Source of the DNA: CAZTXD01 sp964617995
GTDB taxonomy: Bacteria; Actinomycetota; Acidimicrobiia; Spongiisociales; ZC4RG35
Assembly (NCBI GenBank): GCA_964617995.1
Contig: CAZTXD010000139.1
Location: 1 to 9,346, forward strand
DNA: 9,346 bases
Direction: 5' to 3'
Each line of letters opens with the position of its first letter. The first letter of the stretch is position 1. Made by a program: the position numbers and the translations under genes. The notes below the pieces were generated by a model. It saw nothing but the letters and a program-made list of their open reading frames with translations, had not been told where the DNA came from and ran no database searches. This document shows positions 1 to 7,150 of the stretch, piece after piece.

Positions 1-1
1 C

Positions 2-1114
<1,113 letters not shown>

Positions 1115-1136
1115 TGACGCCTGCGGCGGTTCTCCG

Positions 1137-1266
1137 TCTTCAGTTCTCAGTCATCAGTCCAACCGAGGTAAGCGGCTGCGTATCGCCGAAGAAGAGGACC
1201 ACCCGGCCAACCGAACCGCGACCGAATACTGAAAACCGAAAACCGACGACCGCGAGCGAAGCGAGC
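1137..1266. repeat. Repeat-like spacer with imperfect inverted arms between sdhA and sdhB
   Basis: The 154-base gap between sdhA and sdhB has low-complexity, repeat-like sequence. The left arm at 1137-1158 (TCTTCAGTTCTCAGTCATCA...) and the right arm at 1228-1249 (ACTGAAAACCGAAAACCGAC...) match as inverted repeats at 16 of 22 positions by hand count. A direct repeat, GCGAGC-GAA-GCGAGC, occupies 1252-1266 and stops two bases before the sdhB ATG, so it takes up the place where a ribosome-binding site would be; no good Shine-Dalgarno sequence is visible. It may be a dispersed extragenic element, but no second copy occurs in the window. Confidence 0.4.
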
Positions 1267-1268
1267 AC

Positions 1269-2033
1269 ATGAACATCACGCTGCACGTTTGGAAGCAGAG
1301 CGGTCCGGATCGAGCGGGACGGTTCGAGACGTATCAGGTGGGCGGCATCGAGCCGGACATGTCGTTCCTGGAGATGCTCGACATCCTCAACGAGCGGCTC
1401 GTCGCCCGGGGCGACGAGCCGATCAGCTTCGACCACGACTGCCGCGAGGGGGTCTGCGGATCGTGCGGGGTCATGATCGACGGTCTCGCCCACGGCCCCC
1501 AGCTCGGCACCGCCACCTGTCAGCTCCACATGCGCAGGTTCTCCGACGGCGCCTCCATCACCGTCGAGCCGTGGCGGGCGTCCGGGTTCCCGGTGGTCCG
1601 CGACCTGGTGGTGGATCGCTCCGCCTTCGACCACATCATCGAGGCAGGGGGCTACATCAGCGTCGACACCGGCTCGGCCCCCGACGCCAACCTGATCCCC
1701 GTGCCCAAGGAGGTGGCCGACACCGCCTTCGACGCCGCCGCCTGCATCGGATGCGGCGCCTGCGTGGCGGCGTGCCCCAACGGAGCGGCCAACCTGTTCA
1801 CCGCCGCCAAGGTGATGCACCTGAACCTCCTGCCCCAGGGGCAATCGGAGCGCTGGGCCCGCACCGAGGCGATGGTTGAGACCATGGAGGAGTACTTCGG
1901 CTCCTGCACCAACCACGGGGAGTGCGAGAGGGCCTGCCCGAAGTCGATCTCCATCGACTTCATCGCCATGATGAACCACGACTACGTCAAGGCGAAGATC
2001 AAGAACCGCCGGCTGGTGGGCCAGCAGGGCTGA
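1269..2033 (+). CDS. sdhB: Succinate dehydrogenase/fumarate reductase iron-sulfur subunit
   Basis: This 254-residue protein carries electrons from the SdhA flavin through three iron-sulfur clusters to the quinone site in the membrane anchor. All cluster ligands are present. C58, C63, C66 (DCREGVCGSCG) and C84 bind the N-terminal [2Fe-2S]. C159, C162, C165 (CIGCGACVAACP) bind the [4Fe-4S]. C169, C213 and C219 are placed for the third cluster, with C223 (CERACP) closing the [4Fe-4S] set as usual in this family. Length and the N-terminus (MNITLHVWKQ, a beta strand of the plant-type ferredoxin fold) support the start at 1269. It lies 154 bases after sdhA and probably shares its transcript. The start lacks a clear Shine-Dalgarno sequence because repeat-like DNA reaches almost to the ATG. 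The gene ends 21 bases before a large palindrome. Confidence 0.96.
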   Translation: MNITLHVWKQSGPDRAGRFETYQVGGIEPDMSFLEMLDILNERLVARGDEPISFDHDCREGVCGSCGVMIDGLAHGPQLGTATCQLHMRRFSDGASITVEPWRASGFPVVRDLVVDRSAFDHIIEAGGYISVDTGSAPDANLIPVPKEVADTAFDAAACIGCGACVAACPNGAANLFTAAKVMHLNLLPQGQSERWARTEAMVETMEEYFGSCTNHGECERACPKSISIDFIAMMNHDYVKAKIKNRRLVGQQG

Positions 2034-2054
2034 CGCCGGTCACACCAGCACAAC

Positions 2055-2108
2055 CCGTTTTCGCGCATCGAATGCGCGCTATAGCGCGCATTCGATGCGC
2101 GAAAACGG
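2055..2108. repeat. Perfect 54-bp palindrome with nested hairpins
   Basis: All 27 base pairs are complementary: 2055 pairs with 2108, and so on to 2081 with 2082. The left end reads CCGTTTTCGCGCATCGAATG, and the centre is GCGCTATAGCGC. Each arm is itself an inverted repeat: CGCGCAT-CGA-ATGCGCG at 2062-2078 and CGCGCAT-TCG-ATGCGCG at 2085-2101. The RNA or extruded DNA could therefore form either one long stem or two tandem 7-bp hairpins. It sits between sdhB and the exchanger gene, where a terminator would be expected. However, no T-tract follows the stem on either strand; the TTTT lies at the 5' base of the stem instead. A terminator, a protein-binding site and a mobile palindromic repeat all remain possible. 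Confidence 0.9.
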
Positions 2109-2141
2109 AGGACCGCCCCTCCGCCGCTAGCCTCGCCCTTC

Positions 2142-3086
2142 GTGGTTCTAGCCATATTCGGAATCATCGGGGGTCTGGTCCTCCTCACCCTCGCCGCCGA
2201 CCAGTTCGTGGTGGGCGCGGCCCGGGTCGCCATCTCGCTTCGCCTCTCCAAGGTCGTCGTCGGCGCCGTCGTCATCGGCTTCGGGACGAGCGCCCCCGAG
2301 CTGCTGGTATCGGCCCTGGCCGGCGCCCAGGGCTCCCTCGACCTCGCCGTCGGCAACATCGTCGGATCCAACGTCGCCAACCTGTCGCTGGTCCTGGGGG
2401 CGGCGGCGCTCGTCACGCCAATCGTGGTCCGGGTGGCGGTACTCAAACGCGAGGCGCTCCTGTCCCTGGTCCTGGTGGTGCTCTTCGCGGTGCTGCTCCA
2501 GGGAGGGGTTGGTGTCACCGAGGCCATCGCGCTGGGAGTCGTCTTCGCGGCGGTCATCACGTTCATCGTGGTCGACGCCCGCCACGGCGACACGTCCCTC
2601 GCCGACGAGGTCGATGAGTTCCTGGCCAACGGTGCCTTCTCGGGAAGGGTGGAGTGGACCCGGACCATCCTCGGGCTCGCCGGCACCCTCATCGCCGCCC
2701 AGATCCTGGTGGTGTCGGCGACCTCGGCGGCGTCTCTCCTCGGCCTGGCGGAAGGATTCATCGGCCTGACCGTGGTGGCGGTGGGTACCTCGCTTCCCGA
2801 GCTGGCCGCTTCCCTCCAGGCCGCCCGCAAGGACGAGACCGATCTCATCGTCGGCAACCTGTTGGGGAGCAACATCTTCAACTCCGGGGCGGTGGCGGCC
2901 GTCGCCGCTTTCACCGGCGCCGGCCAGCCCACCGGCGGGGCCATCGCCACGGTCGGCGTCGCCCTGATGGTGACGGTGGCTGTCGTCGCCACCTTCTTCA
3001 TGGTCACCGGCCATCGGGTGGTGCGGTGGGAGGGTGCGGTGCTCCTCGCTGCCTACCTGGCCACGATCCCCCTCCTCTTGGGATGA
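2142..3086 (+). CDS. Calcium/sodium antiporter (CaCA family, YrbG-like)
   Basis: A 314-residue, very hydrophobic inner-membrane protein of the cation/Ca2+ exchanger superfamily, which expels Ca2+ in exchange for Na+ or H+. The two inverted alpha-repeats are plain. Repeat 1 has GFGTSAPE at residues 46-53 and GNIVGSNVAN at 71-80. Repeat 2 has GTSLPE at 215-220 and GNLLGSNIFN at 238-247. E53 and E220, with the nearby Ser, Thr and Asn residues, are the expected ion ligands. A hydrophilic linker (about 146-172) joins the halves. The GTG start at 2142 is chosen because it gives the usual YrbG-like N-terminus and no other in-frame start is available; a ribosome-binding site is not evident. A GGAGG at 2107-2111 is too distant and can pair with CCTCC at 2118-2122. 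The ion actually transported cannot be read from the sequence. Confidence 0.93.
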   Translation: MVLAIFGIIGGLVLLTLAADQFVVGAARVAISLRLSKVVVGAVVIGFGTSAPELLVSALAGAQGSLDLAVGNIVGSNVANLSLVLGAAALVTPIVVRVAVLKREALLSLVLVVLFAVLLQGGVGVTEAIALGVVFAAVITFIVVDARHGDTSLADEVDEFLANGAFSGRVEWTRTILGLAGTLIAAQILVVSATSAASLLGLAEGFIGLTVVAVGTSLPELAASLQAARKDETDLIVGNLLGSNIFNSGAVAAVAAFTGAGQPTGGAIATVGVALMVTVAVVATFFMVTGHRVVRWEGAVLLAAYLATIPLLLG

Positions 3087-3158
3087 GCGCGCCCCGTCCC
3101 TGGAGAAGAGCGAGGGGGAGTCATTCGACCTATGGCGAAACGGGTGACACCGCTGATA

Positions 3159-3230
3159 CTCACCTCCGAGTGGGTCTCTTTGGGAACTCGGGCGGCTGCC
3201 TTGTCAGGCAGCTGCCAGGTGAGACGAGAC
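3159..3230 (+). promoter_or_regulatory. Candidate structured 5' leader RNA (three-way junction) upstream of tadG1
   Basis: In the 163-base gap before tadG1, three helices nest neatly. P1 is CTCACCT 3159-3165 with AGGTGAG 3217-3223 (7 bp). P2 is CCGAGT 3166-3171 with ACTCGG 3186-3191 (6 bp). P3 is GCGGCTGCC 3192-3200 with GGCAGCTGC 3207-3215 (9 bp, one G-U, loop TTGTCA). The junction has almost no unpaired bases. The P2 loop contains GTCTC (3174-3178), which could pair with GAGAC at 3226-3230 as a pseudoknot. The tadG1 Shine-Dalgarno-like GGGAG (3236-3240) follows directly, and CTCC at 3164-3167 could alternatively pair with GGAG there. I could not match it to a riboswitch class I know; c-di-GMP-I conserved bases such as ACGCAAAGCC are absent. 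The pairing is seen; a regulatory role is inferred. Bases 3087-3158 show no confident promoter. Confidence 0.5.
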
Positions 3231-3249
3231 GAGCTGGGAGTGGATTCAA

Positions 3250-4653
3250 GTGCAAGCAAGACGAGTGGCTGGGAAGCTAGGCGAGGAGCGCGGTGCTGTA
3301 GCGATTCTCGTCGCTGCGTCGCTCCTGATGCTTATGGGTTTCGCCGCCTTCTCAGTCGATGTAGGTGCTGCGATGAGCGAACGCCGACAGGATCAGAGCG
3401 GCTCCGATATGGCAGCCATGGTGGCAGTTCAATTCGCCCGTGGTAGCGCAGACCCGAACGTGGCGGCGAATAACGGAGCCAACCAGGCGATTGCCGTGGC
3501 GAATGCCAACCTCGACACTCCACCTGTGGCTACTGAATGGGATAACTGCGAAGACGACACCCGCCCCGGCGAATACACCCGAGTCTCAGGAGTCAGCGAG
3601 TGTGTGTCCTTCACCGACAACCTCCAGAAAGCGCGAGTACTAATCCCCACCATCGAGGTGGCGACTACCTTCGGCCGTGTCCTGGGACGGGAGTCGATCG
3701 CTACCTCGGCATTCGCCGAGGCGCAGGGCGATCTTGGCCAGGCTGGCAGGGTGCTGCCGTTCGGTCTGCCGGCGGGTTCCGCTGGCGACACGGAAGTGTG
3801 CCTGCGAGACAGCAACAACGTTCCACCACCTTGTGATGGACCCGACAGCGGCAACTTTGGAACTCTCGACTTTGCTATCTATGGAAACGAAACCGTCGGG
3901 ACGGTCGAATACTGCAACAACCCCAACCAGAACAGCCTGGCCACCAACATGGTCGCCGGGATCGACCACCCCATCGTCACAGTCGATGGAGAAGTTCGCG
4001 AGGATGAGAAGTACTGTCCCATATTCAACGCTCGACCGAACCACGCAGAGGGACGTACGGGTATCGGCTCCGCCCTCTTGCCGGGCATCGTCTCAGGTAC
4101 CTCGAACCACCTGACCAGTTTCCGTCCGGGACGCCTGGCCCGAGGGTCGAACCGCATCCCGGTCGACGCCAACTCGCCAAACCTCGACGACACGCCTTTG
4201 TGGACCTACATTGCACCCTCAGGCTCGAAGCCGCCCTCCTGCGGTAGTGTCTCCGACACAGCCGGTATGGCCACCTGCATCGCGGATTGGCGGAGTGGCG
4301 GCTACACCGATCCCCTCTTCACATTGGGAATCTCGGATGCGGTTCGCTTCGGCGCCGTTCCACAACTCACAGCACCTGAGTGGCTGAACGGCAAGAAGCT
4401 TTACGGGATAGACGATGTCGTACCTGTGTACCTCCAGGCAACCTTCTGGAAGTGCAGCGGTGCCGGCACCTGTGAGATCGTCCACTACCCGGGCGATCCT
4501 GGTGCGTCCACCGGCGTGGGAGACGCACTCAATGGGGCCAACCGGTTGGACGGTCTGACCGCATTCGTACTTGAGTTGGACATGCTCCCCGAGCCGCTGC
4601 GGTCCAACTTCCCCAGTACGGCAGAACAAGTCGACTACGCCCTGGTGAGATGA
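3250..4653 (+). CDS. TadG-like Flp pilus-assembly protein 1
   Basis: A 467-residue membrane-anchored protein of the Tad/Flp pilus assembly type (TadG-like N-terminal domain). ERGAVAILVAASLLMLMGFA (13-32) begins the single transmembrane helix. It is followed by the family signature D37-x-G39 and ERRQDQSG (44-51), then the post-membrane FGRVLG (141-146). The remainder is predicted outside the membrane and has ten cysteines (100, 118, 184, 195, 222, 256, 331, 343, 402, 408). Blocks shared with the two later TadG paralogues include PPCDGP, GNFGTLDFAIYGN, HYPGDP and LTAFVLELDMLP, and all three proteins end in Arg. It lacks three cysteine pairs found in those paralogues. The GTG start has GGGAG nine bases upstream; GTG 3265 is an alternative. 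It overlaps tadE1 by four bases (ATGA). TadG proteins are thought to anchor or terminate the pilus machinery; the precise role is unknown. Confidence 0.85.
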   Translation: MQARRVAGKLGEERGAVAILVAASLLMLMGFAAFSVDVGAAMSERRQDQSGSDMAAMVAVQFARGSADPNVAANNGANQAIAVANANLDTPPVATEWDNCEDDTRPGEYTRVSGVSECVSFTDNLQKARVLIPTIEVATTFGRVLGRESIATSAFAEAQGDLGQAGRVLPFGLPAGSAGDTEVCLRDSNNVPPPCDGPDSGNFGTLDFAIYGNETVGTVEYCNNPNQNSLATNMVAGIDHPIVTVDGEVREDEKYCPIFNARPNHAEGRTGIGSALLPGIVSGTSNHLTSFRPGRLARGSNRIPVDANSPNLDDTPLWTYIAPSGSKPPSCGSVSDTAGMATCIADWRSGGYTDPLFTLGISDAVRFGAVPQLTAPEWLNGKKLYGIDDVVPVYLQATFWKCSGAGTCEIVHYPGDPGASTGVGDALNGANRLDGLTAFVLELDMLPEPLRSNFPSTAEQVDYALVR

Positions 4654-5099
4654 TGAGATATTCATCATCCAGGGACGACCGGGGAGTGTCCGTCGTGGAG
4701 ATGGCCCTCCTAACCCCTTTCTTGGTGCTGCTGCTGCTCGGCATGATGGAGTTCGGTTGGCTGTTCCTCCAGAACCTCGACATCAAACACGGCGCCCGTG
4801 AAGCGGCGCGGATGATCTCCCTCAACGAGGATCCGGGAGGTGCGGGCACCCAGTCACAGAACATCATCGCCGACGTGTGCCAGCGCATGGACCTGTACCC
4901 AGGGACGACGGTGGAGATCTCGCGGACCGGAGTAGCTGTCGATTCTCCAGCCACCGCCCGGGTGAGCGTGGCAGCCGGACAGAACACACTGACCAGATTC
5001 CTCGACTTCGCTATTCCACCAACCATGGTGATCGCCTCGGAGGTAGAGACGCGACTCCAGAGGGCCGCGGATTGGAGCCCCGACACCGGGAGTTGCTAG
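4650..5099 (+). CDS. TadE-like pseudopilin 1
   Basis: A 149-residue minor pilin-like protein. RGVSVVEM (11-18) has the prepilin-peptidase-like arrangement G12, then four residues, then E17, directly before a hydrophobic helix (about 18-37) ending in MMEFGWLFLQN. The conserved post-membrane motif NLDIKHGAREAAR follows. In characterised tad loci, TadE and TadF are pseudopilins cleaved by the TadV peptidase at such a site. The rest is a small extracytoplasmic domain with two cysteines, C77 and C149, the latter being the final residue. The ATG overlaps the tadG1 stop (ATGA), implying translational coupling; a second ATG follows immediately at 4653. It is the most divergent of the TadE copies here and is placed after rather than before its partner TadG. 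Confidence 0.87.
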   Translation: MMRYSSSRDDRGVSVVEMALLTPFLVLLLLGMMEFGWLFLQNLDIKHGAREAARMISLNEDPGGAGTQSQNIIADVCQRMDLYPGTTVEISRTGVAVDSPATARVSVAAGQNTLTRFLDFAIPPTMVIASEVETRLQRAADWSPDTGSC

Positions 5100-5120
5100 A
5101 CGAGGCTGCTACGATGCTGC

Positions 5121-5183
5121 GCCGAGTGGGGTCGGCTTTGAGCTGTTGCTTCCGTCCTCCCCCCTTTTGGGCACAAAGGAAGG
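5121..5183 (+). promoter_or_regulatory. Hairpins and ribosome-binding site in the tadE1-tadE2 gap
   Basis: The 90-base gap holds a 5-bp hairpin GCCGA-GTGGGG-TCGGC (5121-5136) followed by TTT, too weak for a confident terminator. It also holds a strong Shine-Dalgarno sequence, GGAAGG at 5178-5183, six bases before the GTG of tadE2. That site overlaps possible pairing partners: CCTTT 5163-5167 with AAAGG 5175-5179, or CTTCC 5149-5153 with GGAAG 5178-5182. Access to the ribosome-binding site could therefore depend on folding. The ribosome-binding site decides the GTG start; control by folding is inferred. Confidence 0.4.
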
Positions 5184-5189
5184 CGCCGC

Positions 5190-5606
5190 GTGGGGTTACA
5201 TGCGCAGTCAGATAGAGACAGAGGCGCGAGCCTGGTCGAGTTCGCACTCGTGCTGCCGCTACTCATCCTGCTGTTGTTGGGCATCGTCGAGTTCGGATGG
5301 GCCTTTGCTCAGAACCTCGAGGTGAAACACATAGCTCGGGAGGTCGGCAGGATCGCCACCGTCGGTGATCCCGATGGGATCATCGACTCAAGAGCTTGCA
5401 GCGGCACGATCGCCGAGGTGACCGACGCCTCTATGAACCCAGGAAGCGGGGATCCGGGTGATGCCGCCACCATCGACATCACCGCGACGCTGCAGCAGGT
5501 GACTGGTTTCTTCGATTGGGCCCTTGGGACCGTCGGCAACCTCTCTTCGTCCGTGGAGGTCCGTCTCGAGCAACCATTCGCCTGGGGTGGGACGGATTGT
5601 TCCTGA
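5190..5606 (+). CDS. TadE-like pseudopilin 2
   Basis: A 138-residue TadE-family protein. RGASLVEF (11-18) gives the peptidase-like G12/E17 pair plus an aromatic residue at the next position, as in Flp-type prepilins. The hydrophobic helix that follows ends in GIVEFGWAFAQN, then NLEVKHIAREVGR. The short extracytoplasmic domain has exactly two cysteines, C70 and C137, the second next to last in the chain. The GTG start is supported by GGAAGG six bases upstream; the ATG at 5200 is out of frame. It closely resembles TadE3: 36 of 47 residues are identical from residue 11 to 57 by hand alignment. Its stop overlaps the tadG2 start by one base (TGATG), so the two are probably translated as a coupled pair. 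Confidence 0.88.
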   Translation: MGLHAQSDRDRGASLVEFALVLPLLILLLLGIVEFGWAFAQNLEVKHIAREVGRIATVGDPDGIIDSRACSGTIAEVTDASMNPGSGDPGDAATIDITATLQQVTGFFDWALGTVGNLSSSVEVRLEQPFAWGGTDCS

Positions 5607-7024
5607 TGCTGGACAAAGCAAGATCGGACGAACGAGGAGTCACGCTGATCATGGTGACAGCGTCCCTCCTGTTCATGTTCGGACTGGCTGCAATAGTCGT
5701 CGACGGTGGAATGGGCTGGAGTGAGCGTCGCCAGGCCCAATCAGGAGTTGATTTCGGCGCCCTGGCTGCGCTCAACTTCGCCAAGAGCTGCCATGAGGTC
5801 GTGGATCCGTGCTCGATCGACGTAGCCCGTAACAACGGCGCCGAGGAGGCGATCGAAGTCGTCGAGGGAAACCTCCCGGGACGCGATCTCGATTGGGAGA
5901 ACTGTGAGGATCCCGGACCACGCCCAGGGTTCATACCTTCGGGGAGGACGGACTGCGTCTCGTTCACAGAGAACAACGACAGATCACGAGTCGTTCTGCC
6001 GATCGACGCCGTCAGCACCTCCTTCGGACGCGTGCTCGGCTTCGACCAACTCCTCGTGCGTGCAGTGGCGGAAGCTGGCCAGGGCTTGAATACCTCGGCT
6101 TCGATCATACCTTTCGCACCAAAGGGCGGGGGACCGGAACTGTGCCTGTTCACCAATCAGACGCCGCAGGCGATCCCACCGTGTGACGGGCCTGAGACCG
6201 GCCACTTCGGCTATCTCGACATCGCCCTCTTTGGAAACGACGATCTCGGCACACCGTCGACATGCCAACAAGGCAACCAGAACAGCAAGATCGCAGTGAA
6301 TATCGCCCTCGGCTCCGACCACGTTCTCACGACTCACGAGCCCCCGACGGTCAACGACCACGACGCCTGTCCCAACCGCTCGGAAGACGTCAATGAGGTC
6401 GTGATCGAGCCGGGGTCGCCGACCAACGTGCCCACCACCAGCGGCCTCTACTCAGGCGTGAACACGGTGATCGTCGGTAACTCCGTGTCGGCTCCAGCCC
6501 GGCTGCGGTGCACGAGCGACTCCGTGGCATGCGAGAACGTTCGAACCGTGGCTCTCGACCACAGCGGACTGTGGAACTACCTGTTGGACGGTAAGTGTGA
6601 CTCTGCGGTCGATCACACCACTATGGCCGAGTGCCTCGACAGTTGGACCCCTGGTACTGGCATCATCTTCAGTTCGTCGATCAGCGACAACCTCCGGTTC
6701 ACGGCGGTACCCGGGATATCGCCGACCGCTAATCCGCTCCGATGGACGATCGACGAATTCATCCCCGTTTGGATCGAGACCTTCTACATGGGCTGCAACA
6801 CCCAGAGATGCGCCACGATCCACTCTCCCGGTGAACCGAGCGTGGGCGAATGCCCCAATCCCTTCGAAGAAGGCATCTGGAGCTGCGGCTGGGATTCGAA
6901 CGCATTGGGCAGTTCGATCGAACAGGTCACCGCCTTCGAACTCGACCTGGAGATGCTGCCGCAGTCGATCCAAGAATTCTTCCCCGGAGTCGGGCAAACA
7001 CGGTCAACGGCTCTCACGCGCTGA
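5606..7024 (+). CDS. TadG-like Flp pilus-assembly protein 2
   Basis: A 472-residue TadG-like protein. The start at 5606 is chosen because it forms TGATG with the tadE2 stop and gives the short basic N-terminus (MLDKARSDERG) of its paralogues; the open frame continues upstream only inside tadE2. A transmembrane helix spans about 12-31, then D33, ERRQAQSG (40-47), CVSFTEN (117-123) and FGRVLG (140-145). The long extracytoplasmic domain has 16 cysteines: 62, 69, 100, 117, 180, 193, 220, 255, 302, 309, 331, 343, 397, 402, 416, 427. The position equivalent to the prepilin E(+5) is Met, so it probably keeps its N-terminal anchor. Blocks PPCDGP, HFGYLDIALFGN, NDHDACPNRSED, EFIPVWIETF, HSPGEP and LDLEMLP align with TadG3 without large gaps except at about 270-300. 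Confidence 0.86.
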   Translation: MLDKARSDERGVTLIMVTASLLFMFGLAAIVVDGGMGWSERRQAQSGVDFGALAALNFAKSCHEVVDPCSIDVARNNGAEEAIEVVEGNLPGRDLDWENCEDPGPRPGFIPSGRTDCVSFTENNDRSRVVLPIDAVSTSFGRVLGFDQLLVRAVAEAGQGLNTSASIIPFAPKGGGPELCLFTNQTPQAIPPCDGPETGHFGYLDIALFGNDDLGTPSTCQQGNQNSKIAVNIALGSDHVLTTHEPPTVNDHDACPNRSEDVNEVVIEPGSPTNVPTTSGLYSGVNTVIVGNSVSAPARLRCTSDSVACENVRTVALDHSGLWNYLLDGKCDSAVDHTTMAECLDSWTPGTGIIFSSSISDNLRFTAVPGISPTANPLRWTIDEFIPVWIETFYMGCNTQRCATIHSPGEPSVGECPNPFEEGIWSCGWDSNALGSSIEQVTAFELDLEMLPQSIQEFFPGVGQTRSTALTR

Positions 7025-7038
7025 TTCGCTTCTTCGGG

Positions 7039-7055
7039 TCGAGGCAACACCTCGA
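7039..7055 (+). promoter_or_regulatory. Short hairpin after tadG2
   Basis: TCGAGG-CAACA-CCTCGA forms a perfect 6-bp stem with a five-base loop, starting 15 bases after the tadG2 stop. Only TTT follows closely, so it is at best a weak intrinsic terminator. It could instead protect the 3' end of the tadE2-tadG2 message. Confidence 0.35.
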
Positions 7056-7083
7056 TTTGCCACTCAAGTTCTCGGCCCCACGG

Positions 7084-7132
7084 GTCGATAGAGCAGCCAA
7101 GCGGTATGCCACCGCCAGCTGCAGCTATCGAC
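7084..7132 (+). promoter_or_regulatory. Long interrupted stem-loop upstream of tadE3
   Basis: GTCGATAG (7084-7091) pairs with CTATCGAC (7125-7132). Inside it GCAGC (7093-7097) pairs with GCTGC (7118-7122), and then GCGGT (7101-7105) pairs with ACCGC (7111-7115), around the loop ATGCC. This makes 18 base pairs in 49 bases with small internal loops. It ends 18 bases before the preferred tadE3 start. The loop contains an ATG (7106) in frame with tadE3, which would add 15 residues if used. There is no T-tract after it, so an attenuator, RNA-stability element or protein-binding site is more likely than a terminator. The structure was read by eye. Confidence 0.5.
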
Positions 7133-7150
7133 GGAAGTACAGGGGTCACC

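Noticed and set aside
1140..1979. Minus-strand open frame of 279 codons opposite sdhB.
   Set aside because: It lies over a gene with all iron-sulfur ligands in place; the antisense product has no recognisable domain and biased composition.
2055..2108. Simple rho-independent terminator after sdhB.
   Set aside because: No T-tract follows the stem on either strand, and the four T's are at the 5' base of the stem.
1982..3007. Long open frames on the minus strand opposite the exchanger gene (341 and 288 codons).
   Set aside because: They mirror a gene with two clear CaCA repeats. The encoded residues are low-complexity (Thr/Ala/Arg- or His/Asp/Gly-rich), as expected from antisense of high-GC coding DNA.
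3221..3233. GAGAC short tandem repeat (2.6 copies).
   Set aside because: Too short to call a repeat locus; noted only as a possible pseudoknot partner.
3126..3240. Known riboswitch class (c-di-GMP-I, TPP, cobalamin, ydaO) in the tadG1 leader.
   Set aside because: The conserved bases of these classes that I know are not found; only the helical layout can be supported.
3132..3446. Plus-strand open frame beginning MAKRVTPLIL in the leader of tadG1.
   Set aside because: It runs out of frame through the conserved TadG1 transmembrane region, and its first part coincides with the predicted leader RNA; no domain is recognisable.
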